Source: Xenoacremonium recifei (Eukaryota > Ascomycota > Sordariomycetes > Hypocreales > Nectriaceae). Taken from it: a DNA stretch of 34,338 nucleotides. Where the stretch lies: positions 1 through 34,338 of the forward strand of contig WOFQ01000128.1 in the NCBI GenBank assembly GCA_012184525.1, given 5' to 3'. Shown one piece after another: positions 1 through 8,951 of the stretch; within the stretch, counting starts at the first letter, position 1, and every line of letters starts with the position of its first letter. The translations under genes and the position numbers were made by a program. The notes beneath the pieces were generated by a model. The model ran no database searches. It was not told where the DNA came from and saw nothing but the letters and a program-made list of their open reading frames with translations.

Positions 1-95
1 TGGCGGGGCGCTGGGGGGCGGGGGGCCGTGGGTGGTTGGGGGGGGGGGGTGGGTGGGGGGGGGGGGTTGGTGGGGGGGGGGGGGGGGGGGGGGGA
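1..95. repeat. poly-G low-complexity contig tip
   Basis: The stretch is almost entirely G with scattered T, C and A, ending at a long G run just before position 95. Ordinary sequence begins immediately afterwards. It looks like a low-quality contig end rather than genomic biology. The opposite end of the window has a similar C/G homopolymer tip. Confidence 0.85.
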
Positions 96-202
96 GAGTT
101 GCTCGTGGCAGACCATCATTCGATCAACCAACCTTCTTTCAGTCTATACGGTAGTGCATTTTTTTTCTTCTTGATATCCAGATATCCCCGTAACAAGCCG
201 CC

Positions 203-3200
203 ATGAGCCCGGCAATCGACGAGGATGAGCTCAATGAGCTTGGGCCCGGCGAAACCGACGGTGAACAGGTAGAGTCAAAAGCCGGAGATGATTCAAGTGA
301 CGATGACTCCGACTTGAGCGACGATGAAGATCACGGGAAAACGGTGTCGGTAAAAGCTCTTCTTGATGAAGTCCTTGACAAGATTCGAAGTGGCAAACTA
401 GACCTCACCAACAAGGATCAATATGACCACTTCGTTGCCCATGACGGCGAGCACCTCGCGTCTCAGACCGGAGATGTGGACCAACCAACAGTGCTACACA
501 TCATGGCGAGCAGAGACAAGAAAGAGCTTCCCAAACTCGACAGCAAAATGCAGCCGCTGATCCAGTTTCTGGCGAAACAGAAAGATTACCTAACAATACA
601 AAACCGCTCTCTGCACACATCGCTTTTTCTCGCTATCGAAGCCAAGAAGAAAGAGATGGTCCAGTGGATGTGCAACGCTCACCCAGACATTAGCAGCATT
701 CTTGCCATCACCGGCAGCCGAGACATGAACTGTCTTCATGCTGGTATCAACAAACGAGTTAGATTCCTCGGTCTTCTCATAGAGAGAGCAGATACCAAGA
801 CTCTAGCAGCTAAGGATGCGGATGGGAATACGCCGCTCCATCTCGCCGTTGAGTATAAGAAATGCAAGAGGGAACAACTAGACTTCATCAAACAGATCAT
901 CGAGAAGGGTGATTGCGAGGTCCAGGCTGCTGGTCCCGATGGTGATTTTAATAACGACAAACTCTCACCTTACCTCCATCACAAGGAAACCGTGAGAAAA
1001 GCCCAAGAAAAGGAGAGAAAGAAGGCCAGAGAAGAAGCAGACCGCGAAAAGTCCAATAGCCGTTACCTGAACCCTGGTGCGGCAGACAAGCCGAACAAAG
1101 ACACCAGCCCTGGTCAAAAAGGAGGTATCTCTGGTTCGGGAGCACCATCGGTGCATGTAAGTGATCCAGCAAGTCGTCTAGATAGGCGACTCAACACTCA
1201 ACTGGACCATCGTACCAAGTACGGAGGCGGAAACACACCGGTAGTGTCCGCTGCGCCAGATCTTCTGGGGTTCGATGAGAAAAAGAGGTCCTCTCGTCCG
1301 CCGGAGTCTGTCAATAATGACAAAAAGGATGAAGGTGGTAGTAAGTCTTCTTCCAAAATAGACGAGACTACTGTGAAGAATGTAGAGCGCTTTCTCAAGC
1401 TGCACTACTTGCGATCTCGGAGCCAGAGCGCGGCCATGGAAATTTTATATGGGCGGAACACAACTTCAGGTAAATAAACCAAATCATCCATGAATCGTAC
1501 ACCTGGAAACCCAGTGTGGAACTTCGGACTAGCAACTGACGCCCTCTAGATCAAGAGCTCTACTTCGACCTGTCTGGCAACATCAATACCGGAGTTATTA
1601 CTCAAACTGGCTTGGAGAATCTCCTGTCTAAGCTGAATTTCGAAGATACTCTCCAATACGTGTGCATCCCGAAAATCAGCGTCCAGATCAGTCGACCTAG
1701 TGAGCGAGCCAGCGCAAGCCGACGATCTGCTAGAACGAAGCCACCGGATGGAGCAGGCAAGCGAGACTTATGCTACATCTTTGACCAGCTGCGCAGGAAA
1801 GGAGTCAAGACTATTTTGAGTGTAATAGTAGATGATTCAGATTCACCAGCACATAGCGATGAGGCTATCGAAGATGCGTTGAAGACAATGGATGTAGAGG
1901 TTTGGGATTGGAACAAGACCGATCTGTGCACCGAGGTGATTTACAAAGCGGCACCCAAGGCGCGAGAAGTTCATCTGTATTGGAGCGGAAACAACGCCGT
2001 GCTCAGAGGTTGGAGCGAGGAAGGAGGCCTAAAGAAGTTACGAGAGCTGAAAAAGGTACATATTCATATCCAACAAGTAAGTTATGTCTTCCGGATTCGA
2101 CTGATACACCAGAAATGCCTGACGTGAGACTAACCTTGGCAGGGTCTCGAATCATCTGCCCGGACTCAACTCAACGTGACAGAATTCAAAGACAGGATGG
2201 AAAGGTTATATCGGGAAGTCAAAGTCAACTCTATCTGGACAGATATGCGCCAGGGACTAGGTGAGCCAAAGGCTGCCCGGACTGAAGACCAGGTAGAGCA
2301 TTCTACCAAGCACGAATGGATTCAGTGCATGAAAGACTTCCGCAGACTGCTTTCCGATGCCGAGAGGTACTACAAGGATCAGAAGAAGGTTGCCGTTGCC
2401 GATAGTATCGAGGAGCCTATCAAGGTCGCCCTTATTGATGACGGTGTTGATGTCAAGGACCTCGAGTACACGTTTATCGGTGGTCGGACATTCTGTCCAC
2501 GTGGCGAGCACCAGAATCTAAACAACCCGTATTATGTGTCGCGGAGCGGGCATGGAACCACCATGGCGAAGCAGATACATCTCATGTGCCCCCGAGTGCA
2601 GTTTTACATCCTGAGGCTAGAAGACTGCCCTTCCGAGGACGGTACCACACTCAATCTCACCGCCAAGAGTGCTGCAAAAGTACGTTATCATGTTGGCTAA
2701 TACATGTTCATCGAGAAAAGCCGGACACTGACAGCGCGCTCATAGGCCATTCTTGCAGCTGTAAGAAAGAAGGTCCACATCATCTCTATGTCCTGGACCA
2801 TCGACCCCCCCGAAGATGAGGATCAAAGACGAGATCTAGAAAGTGCCGTCATTGAAGCTGCCAACGCAGGCATCCTCATGTTCTGCTCGGCTATGGACAA
2901 AGGAGCCAAGCAGACGGCCACCTACCCATCCAAGGCCACACCTAATAAGATCTTCACTATTGGCGCAGCGAACGCCTCGGGAGCCAGTGTAGACTATGTT
3001 GGCAATCTCACCAACATCAACTATACGTTCCCTGGTGACAAAGTCGAAGTCGACGGCGGCCCAGCTAGAACTACTGCCCAGGAAATCGTCGACGGCTCGT
3101 CTGTGGCCACTGCGCTGGCGGCGGGCTTAGCCGCACTGATCCTTTATTGCGTGCAAGTGAGGGTGTTGCTTGCTTCTGACCACGAGAAGGAAAAGGCTCG

Positions 3201-3405
3201 AAGGGATTTCCAGCTACTCAAGAAGCATGAAGGGATGAAGCGAGCGTTTAGCGCTATCGAGACAACGGAGGAGAGCAACCATAAGTTCCTCAAGGTGTGG
3301 GAGGTGTTTGGAAAGCATGTTGAGCAAAAGGAGCGGGAGGACCAGGAGAAGTGGATTGAGTTGGTTGCTGACGTTGGAGCAAGACTGTGTACCAAGATAT
3401 ACTAG
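203..3405 (+). CDS. ankyrin-repeat / subtilisin-like (S8) serine protease, intracellular
   Basis: Four exons, 203-1469, 1550-2076, 2143-2679 and 2746-3405, join in frame to 996 residues; all three introns (80, 66, 66 nt) are GT-AG. No signal peptide is seen: the N-terminus is acidic and disordered (about residues 1-45). Ankyrin-like repeats follow at about 95-265 (motif DGNTPLHLAVEY), then a charged linker at 265-395. A conserved central region at about 397-600 contains LYWSGNNAVLRGWSE and ends at exon 2. The S8 domain at about 690-905 shows an intact triad: D697 (VALIDDGVD), H735 (GHGTTMA) and S896 (GSSVATA). At the usual oxyanion asparagine position there is an apparent aspartate (D828, in SAMDKGA). 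The C-terminal 90 residues are helical and charged. The family is known in Sordariomycetes, often as a domain of NLR-like proteins. A role in recognition or defence is inference; regulated intracellular proteolysis is the minimal reading. Confidence 0.85.
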
Positions 3406-4462
3406 ACATATTGATGACGGGAATTATGACTTCTATTATCGCATACGTTACTACTCGCTGACCTCTCATTCACACAAGATTTGAGAATAGTATTGGAATT
3501 GTACTGTTTCAGACTTCTATCTGCCCTTTATCGCCAGTGCGCTTCCATGTCGCATACACTTAGGGTTACGTTGATGAGTATTTCAGGTCTTCGAGTCATG
3601 GCAGAAATTTAGAGTAGCCACATGACTTTAATCCCCTCCTTATCAGCCTCTGATTAAAGTACCGCGGAACATTCAGCGTCACCTTGAAATGTCAGTCCTG
3701 GGCCAGCCAACCCCCCTCTCAACAATGAATCACTGCCACCACCACCAACCAATCCCATCCACCTCCCACCGAACAGACCATAGCTCTATACCCCCAAATA
3801 ACTCTCCAGCTCTTAACCTATAAAAGATTCCCTAGGGCTTGCGGTGCTACATGTCGGAGTAGTGCTGATTCGCCGATGACGGGAGCGGCAGGTTCGAGTG
3901 CGAGTTCTGTGGGTGGCTCGTAACGACATCTCGTTCCTGTGTCGGAGGAATAATAATAACTTTTTTTTTATTAAAATCCTTTTTTGGTATAATTTTGGGA
4001 GCGATATGAGAGGTAGTTCGTGCGCGTTTGAGGTTGAGGTTCTGGTGGGCGCCCAATAGTGAGGCATTCCTAGCCTTCCAAACCTTTGAACCTATATATT
4101 TAGAGAAGCCTCGACAGCGGAATGAACTTCTCTCTCGCTCCAGTTTCACGTACCCATTCAGTGGACGTTGGACGTGAACTGCATCTTCAGCCTGAGGTCC
4201 CGAGCACCCCTAGGCTTTGATTCCTGACTTATTGAGGCATACGAAGGATCAATGGATCGAGACGTAAGACTGGCCTTAAAGGATGAGGCTCTCTACAACA
4301 GAGATCTGAGCCTATGGATTGGATTGTGGTTTCTTATTTTTAATGCTTAAAACGATATAAAACACTCCCTCTCTTTTATTCTTCAATTTACAAAGCCGTT
4401 CTTTGAAATCTTTTTTTCTTTAAGTCATTTAAGTCCTCTCTGAGCAATAGCTACCTGCCAAT
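3406..4462. other. gene-poor AT-rich spacer after the protease gene
   Basis: About 1 kb with no coding region I can support. It holds the 3' flank of the protease, a TATAAAA at about 3821, a T9 run near 3960 and AT-rich stretches. A promoter-like stretch with TATAAAA near 4355 is followed by a CT-rich leader running into the ATG at 4463. A 100-codon reading frame on the minus strand (3847-4149) has no recognisable domain and biased composition. Confidence 0.5.
3625..3660. repeat. 9-bp perfect inverted repeat, 18-nt loop
   Basis: ACTTTAATC at 3625-3633 is the exact reverse complement of GATTAAAGT at 3652-3660. It lies about 220 bp after the protease stop codon. It could be a hairpin in the 3' flank or chance; nothing else assigns a function. 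Confidence 0.3.
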
Positions 4463-4639
4463 ATGAACAACAAAGGGCAGACCCGACTTCAACGCAAGGC
4501 GCCACAACGGCATCAACACTCCGATCAAGAAGAGAGACAGGAACACTCCGCTCTGACAAGCTCCAGAGGGAAGAGGGTGCCTTCTTTCGGATACCCAGTC
4601 AAGGGAATTCTCTTCTCCTCTCTTCTTCAGTCCACCTAG
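4463..4639 (+). CDS. small basic ORF of 58 codons behind promoter-like sequence, unrecognised
   Basis: ATG at 4463 opens a 58-residue frame rich in Gln, Arg and His, ending TAG at 4637-4639 inside the first copy of a 45-bp direct repeat. A TATAAAA-type box lies about 105 bp upstream, with a CT-rich tract between, which is the normal look of a fungal promoter. I do not recognise the product. It may be the first exon of a longer spliced gene that includes the open frame at 4974-5481, or a decayed gene. The intron structure cannot be decided by eye. Confidence 0.25.
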   Translation: MNNKGQTRLQRKAPQRHQHSDQEERQEHSALTSSRGKRVPSFGYPVKGILFSSLLQST

Positions 4640-4763
4640 AAATTTCTGTCCAACCCCTGCTGTATCGTGTGCTCTCCAAGTAGGGGAACGTATATATCAA
4701 CTCTCTGGACGCCTGTCTGGGAATTCTCTTCTCTTCTCTTCTTCAGTCCACCTAGAAACTTCT
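4603..4763. repeat. 45-bp direct repeat, two copies 116 bp apart
   Basis: Copies at 4603-4647 and 4719-4763 begin GGGAATTCTCTTCTC and differ at only two positions, both C/T. Each contains a pyrimidine-rich run ending TTCAG, which looks like a splice acceptor. The duplication therefore copied an acceptor-like element as well as spacer. Confidence 0.85.
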
Positions 4764-4799
4764 TTAGATTTTTTTTTTATATTAATATGCCTGTATGTC

Positions 4800-4876
4800 C
4801 AGTCTTCAATCCCAGCTCAGTCTTGGATCTCGCTCCAGTCCTCGATCCCGCTTCAGTCTTCGATCCCGCTCCAGTC
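4800..4876. repeat. 18-bp minisatellite, four units plus a partial
   Basis: Units start at 4800, 4818, 4836, 4854 and 4872 with the consensus CAGTCTTCGATCCCGCTC. The period is a multiple of three, so the plus-strand frame stays open and would read as a repeated six-residue unit (PVLDPA-like). A short frame with ATG at 4787 crosses it and stops near 4960, but a strong GTATGT donor at 4793 makes coding across the repeat doubtful. Confidence 0.8.
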
Positions 4877-4973
4877 ATTTTCCCGATATCCAGTCTATCC
4901 AGCCCAGCTCATTCTATTCCCAACGCTAAGTCACCCAGATCCTATGAGATAAGTAGCTAACTAAGATCAACAG

Positions 4974-5481
4974 AGCGCAGACAGCGATACCTTCTCCACG
5001 GCCCTCCCCATCAACCTCGACACGCCTCGCCTGCGTCCTGCGGGGACCTCAACTGCGGAATTATTGTTTCTCCTTCAAACCTTCTGCAGGATCGGCTCTC
5101 CCAGTACACACCTATGGCCTTGACCCGAATTGCGGTACTGTCCAGCTGGCCTATCCCCATGAACATCACTGCACATATTTCTCAGAAGTCGGGCATCACA
5201 TGGTCTTTGACCCTACCTACGATACTATGGCTTCTGAATTTGAGAGGCCTCGCCTCCCCTCCTGCATGACTCCAACGTTACGCACCGCCGTCGCCAGAGC
5301 CCAGAAGCGCCAGGCGGGGCAATCCGTTTCCTCATTCATAACAAGAAGAAGAGATGGAATGTTCCGTACGGCCTTTACTCTGAACCACACCTCTCTTGAA
5401 CGACTCAAGGTGATAGATGATCACAGAATCACCATTGTTGTATATTTCATATGTCTTCTGTTTCGGATTCTCTGGCGTTGA
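4974..5481 (+). CDS. orphan open exon of about 169 codons, unrecognised; possible gene remnant
   Basis: The frame ending TGA at 5479-5481 is open back to 4957. It has no ATG before 5200 but does have a good acceptor context (CTAACTAAGATCAACAG ending at 4973). The deduced peptide contains several Cys and His residues, for example DPNCGTVQLAYPHEHHCTY and RLPSCM, and a basic stretch near the end. No known domain is recognised. Donor candidates upstream include GTATGT at 4793, but the joined frames do not give a convincing protein. Alternatives are a pseudogene, an exon of an unannotated gene starting at 4463, or chance openness. The internal ATG at 5200 would give 93 residues. Confidence 0.25.
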
Positions 5482-6207
5482 CATGGATGGGCATTGCAGC
5501 GCTGAGGTTGGTTGTATTGGGATTGCATGTACGGAGGATTTGTCTTAGGTTTTAGGTCTTAGGTCTGCTAAGAGCGATATTTTTATTCACACCATCGGGT
5601 TGTTGATTACGATGGAGTATGGTGAGCTCAATGAATTGTATTGACATCATTTTCGACACGGCTATCACAAGTGAGGATGGTTTCCAAAGCCTCACCCGAA
5701 TGTTATCCCTGTCTTGAACCTGGCTGTTGGTCCATTGGATGATTTCATCGCGAGATAGGTGAAGCAGAATTTTAAATGGCACAATCGAGCATGGGAGATT
5801 TCCGAGAATAGACAAGATCGATGGTCAGAGAGCAGCTGAAAGACTGGTGATCGGCCCTTATTAGCGTTGTCTCTCAGCTCAGCTGCAATGCTAGTACGGA
5901 GCACGTAAGGATCCGCAACGAAATTCACACCCATTGATTGAGCGGTATGCAATTACAAGAAGGTTGGCCCACTGCTGGTGTTGATAAAAGGCCTGCCTCC
6001 CGCTGTTTCCTGTCAGCTTACTGCCATCGCGTTATTTCCATCATTTTTTCCATTGAAGTGTTTTGAGTTGAAGGCGGCTTCTTCGACCGTATAGAAAGTT
6101 TCCTTGAACCCTGAGTACTACCCCCAAACAAGTAGAATGCATCGTTGCTATGTTCTGACTTATTTCTCCTAGTAGAGCAACTATATCATATTACGGTCTC
6201 GACTCCT
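5482..6207. other. spacer with no supportable gene
   Basis: About 0.7 kb. It contains a degenerate TTAGG-like run (three imperfect copies near 5537-5562). Two overlapping minus-strand frames (5552-5815 and 5692-5952) together read as a possible frameshifted remnant, but without a recognisable motif. A CTCCTAG acceptor-like site at 6172 suggests the leader of the next gene could be spliced. Confidence 0.4.
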
Positions 6208-6833
6208 ATGATGGCTGAAGCTACTGCCGATAATGTTTACGATATCGGTGACTTAGGTACGCCGATTATGGATTTCGGGCCTTTTGTCTCGCCCAGGTAT
6301 GCGAAGAGAGCTGACAAAAATCAACCAAGAAAACCAAGGGATTGAGCTCGAGGTAGCAATTGAGACTCGGGGGACTGCATGGTGAGTATAATTTCGCTAA
6401 TAGTTACCTCGTTTAATATGAATCTAATATCCCATAAGGAAGATCAATACGAGCCCTGCAACCGTGGAAGACCCAACCATACTGGGACTGCCCCTCGCGA
6501 ACCCCCCTATTAACAAGATCAACCTCTGCTTTCCATTGATGGAGAATCAGCTCACTGTTGAGAACCCTGGAGGCGTCACCATCAAAAATGCACTAAATGC
6601 CATTCATAAGGTTTTCAGGGGCCGAGTATGAAAACCCTTTGCGCCCCGAATAATGCAGTATCACTAACGGGTGACTTAAGTCTGATGATGAGTTGGTTCA
6701 CCTATACCTTGGAGGGTTCGAATGGGACAAGGAAGAGTCATGGTATCAACTAATTGTACTTCTTCAGCCTGAGCCTTCAACGTTTTCACATGGAGGAGGA
6801 AAAAGTAAGAAAAGAAACGAGGTGGAATACTAA
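6208..6833 (+). CDS. small spliced gene resembling the fungal DUF6699 family
   Basis: Three downstream exons are well supported: about 6339-6381, 6439-6625 and 6681-6833 (TAA). They are separated by GT-AG introns of 57 and 55 nt with CTAAT/CTAAC branch-like sites, and frame is kept across both joins. The product reads ETRGTAWKINTSPATVED, then a region ending GGVTIKNALNAIHKVF, then DDELVHLYLGGFEWDKEE and a short basic tail. That pattern (Trp near the start, GVTI, then YLxGFEWDxEExW) is what I remember of ascomycete DUF6699-type proteins; the function is unknown. The 5' end is uncertain. One solution is ATG 6208, donor GTACGC at 6257 and acceptor at 6338, giving about 143 residues. Another is a start at ATG 6299 in the downstream frame. 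No signal peptide is seen. Confidence 0.6.
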
Positions 6834-7383
6834 ATAATCTAATATACATTTATATATGTATATGCATATATATGTGTGTGTGCTTTTGTGTGTAATTTGG
6901 TAAGACTTGAGTAACTAACCATCAGGAATAGGATAGGTTGGACAGGACAGGCTGGAACGTGGTCGAACGTTGAGGATCTACGAGCGAGCAAGTAGTAGGG
7001 AGACGTGCGTTCGACATAGCGATATTAAACAATCTGAGAGAACAGCTATATATTTAAATCTTAAAAAAGCTCCGTTAAAGACGGCTCACCAACAGACAAA
7101 CTGAATTTGACCGACTTGAAAAACAAAGGCAATTAGCATCCATTACAATTTTGAGGCTCAAGAGTGTACCCTTATTTACCTCGAGGGAAGTTGAACAGCG
7201 GGGAGGTCACGTCACAGATCACGTGACCCTTAACCTGCGAACCGCGATCTGTCACCTCGACCCAGCTGGAGGCGAGCGATAGCAAGAGCTCCATGGGCGA
7301 TCGTGTCCTCCAACAAAACACCGCCCACATCTTCTCACAACCCATTCTGCGCGTGATACTCTTGCAAGCGTTGATTTACCAAG
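6834..7383. other. intergenic region with TA/TG simple repeat and SEC13 promoter
   Basis: It starts with an alternating (TA)n/(TG)n stretch at about 6843-6893. This is followed by an AT-rich segment and then, from about 7190, a GC-richer promoter for SEC13. No coding frame is supported. Confidence 0.6.
7205..7228. promoter_or_regulatory. inverted repeat with CACGTG E-box upstream of SEC13
   Basis: GGTCACGT (7205-7212) and ACGTGACC (7221-7228) are exact reverse complements around an 8-nt spacer. The right arm completes a CACGTG core at 7220-7225. CACGTG is the general binding site of bHLH factors (Cbf1/Pho4/SREBP class). It lies about 160 bp before the SEC13 start. A regulatory role is inference. 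Confidence 0.45.
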
Positions 7384-8580
7384 ATGGTGCGTCTTGTCCG
7401 TCCGTCATGAACTGACCACACAAAGCTGGACATTCCTCCACCTTGCTGAGCACCGTTCGAAGCTAATGCTCCCCTTAACAGTCGGCGCAAGTTATCGCCA
7501 ACTCTGGTCATGATGACATGATTGTAAGTCCTTCTGACAACGGCCCTGCCTCCGAACTCTAGCGCACCGATTCGAAGAAGCTGGAAGCTCCGTCCAGGAT
7601 CGCGAATACTCGAACAGCGGCTGACCGGACCTCAGCATGATGCCGTCCTCGACTACTACGGCCGCAAGCTCGCGACCTGCTCTAGCGACAAGACGATCAA
7701 GATCTTCGAGATCGAGGGCGAGACCCAGCGACTGATCGAGACCCTCAAGGGGTAAGCGCACCCCGATCATACCGAACGAGGTCCAAGATGCTAAAGAAAG
7801 CGTTATAGACACGAGGGTGCCGTTTGGTGCGTCTCCTGGGCGCATCCCAAGTACGGCAACATCCTCGCCTCGGCGGGCTACGATGGCAAGGTATTTATCT
7901 GGAAGGAACAGCCTGGTGGCGGCGGTGCAGCGGGCGCGTCGTCGTGGCAGCGAATCTACGACTTCCCTCTGCACAAGGCGTCGGTCAACATGGTAGCCTG
8001 GTCGCCGCACGAGGCCGGCTGCTTGCTCGCCTGCGCGTCATCAGACGGCAACGTGTCAGTCCTGGAGTTTAAGGACAACGCCATCGACCACACGACGTTC
8101 CTGGCACACGGCCTGGGCGTCAACTCAGTGTCTTGGGCACCCGCCACAACCCCCGGCAGCATCGTCAGCAGCGCACCCGGTCCTGGTGCGGCCGGCAACC
8201 GACGCTTCGTGACGGGCGGCTGCGACAACGTGCTCAAGATCTGGGCGTTCGACGCAGCGGCGCAGGCCTACAAGCAGGAGGGCGAGACGCTGACGGGCCA
8301 CTCGGACTGGGTGCGCGACGTGGCATGGTCGCCGACGGTGCTGCAGAAGGCGTACATCGCGTCGGCGTCGCAGGACAAGACGGTGCGCATCTGGACATCG
8401 GACCCGGCGAGCCCTGGCCAGTGGGACAGCAAGGTGCTCAACTTCGAGGCGGCTGTGTGGCGGGTGAGCTGGTCGCTGAGCGGCAATGTGTTGGCTGTTA
8501 GCGGGCAGGATAACAAGGTGTCGTTGTGGAAGGAGAACCTCCGGGGCGAGTGGGAGTGCGTCAAGACGATTGAGGAGTAA
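7384..8580 (+). CDS. SEC13: SEC13, WD40 subunit of COPII coat and nuclear pore Y-complex
   Basis: Exons 7384-7386 (the ATG alone), 7482-7523, 7636-7751 and 7809-8580 join to 310 residues, close to the usual length of about 300. The product matches Sec13 throughout: HDAVLDYYGRKLATCSSDKT at the start, SYDGKV-type blades in the middle (here AGYDGKVFIWKE), then GHSDWVRDVAWSPTV and SLSGNVLAVSGQDNKV near the end. Sec13 forms a six-bladed propeller completed by a blade from Sec31 (COPII), Nup145C/Nup96 (nuclear pore) or Sea4 (SEACIT/SEACAT). It works in ER-to-Golgi transport, pore assembly and TORC1 control. A glycine/alanine-rich insert (PGGGGAAGASS) and a second one (PGSIVSSAPGPGAA) lengthen two loops compared with yeast. 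Introns are 95, 112 and 57 nt. Its 3' end faces the minus-strand quinoprotein gene. Confidence 0.95.
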
Positions 8581-8951
8581 AGGGGAGACATACCCGTAGA
8601 GAGGATAATACTGGAGCCAGGGAGAGCATGGCGTTTACGGCAAAAAGTGTGGATATACAAGTATGACCTCTTTTGTCACGGCTCGATGGATGTGAGGCAG
8701 TACGACCCTGGGCTAGAGGATCTAGAAGAGCCGTCCTGAAACAAGACATAACAATTCTTTCCAAAAACTCAAACGAATGCAGCAGTGGTATCGTCATAAA
8801 CTTCCAGGAGGCCGTCATGAAACATCACCAAGACCCAACCCATCCATATCCCGTTTTTGTAGTCCCCCCCCCCTTTTCCGCCCTCCGCCATGGTATCACT
8901 ATAAAAAGCACAAACGCCAGGCCATATCTCATCACACATCATCATCACTCA
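8581..8951. other. convergent 3' spacer between SEC13 and the quinoprotein gene
   Basis: About 370 bp shared by two converging 3' ends. It includes a C10 run at about 8864-8873 and CAT/ATC-rich sequence. No gene is supported. Confidence 0.6.

Noticed and set aside
3821..3970. Possible Pol III gene (TATAAAA, GGTTCGAGT box, T9 run)
   Set aside because: The elements are in the right order, but I see no matching A box, no tRNA, 5S or U6 sequence, and no T-stem pairing.
5537..5562. Telomere-like TTAGG units
   Set aside because: Only three imperfect, differently spaced units; a chance or simple repeat is more likely than an interstitial telomere.
5552..5952. Two overlapping minus-strand frames that could be one frameshifted gene
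   Set aside because: No domain, no start context and no splice solution; composition gives no clear coding signal.
6705..6730. GGTTCGAAT-like T-loop suggesting a tRNA
   Set aside because: It encodes GGFEWD in the DUF6699-like exon, and no acceptor stem or cloverleaf can be formed.
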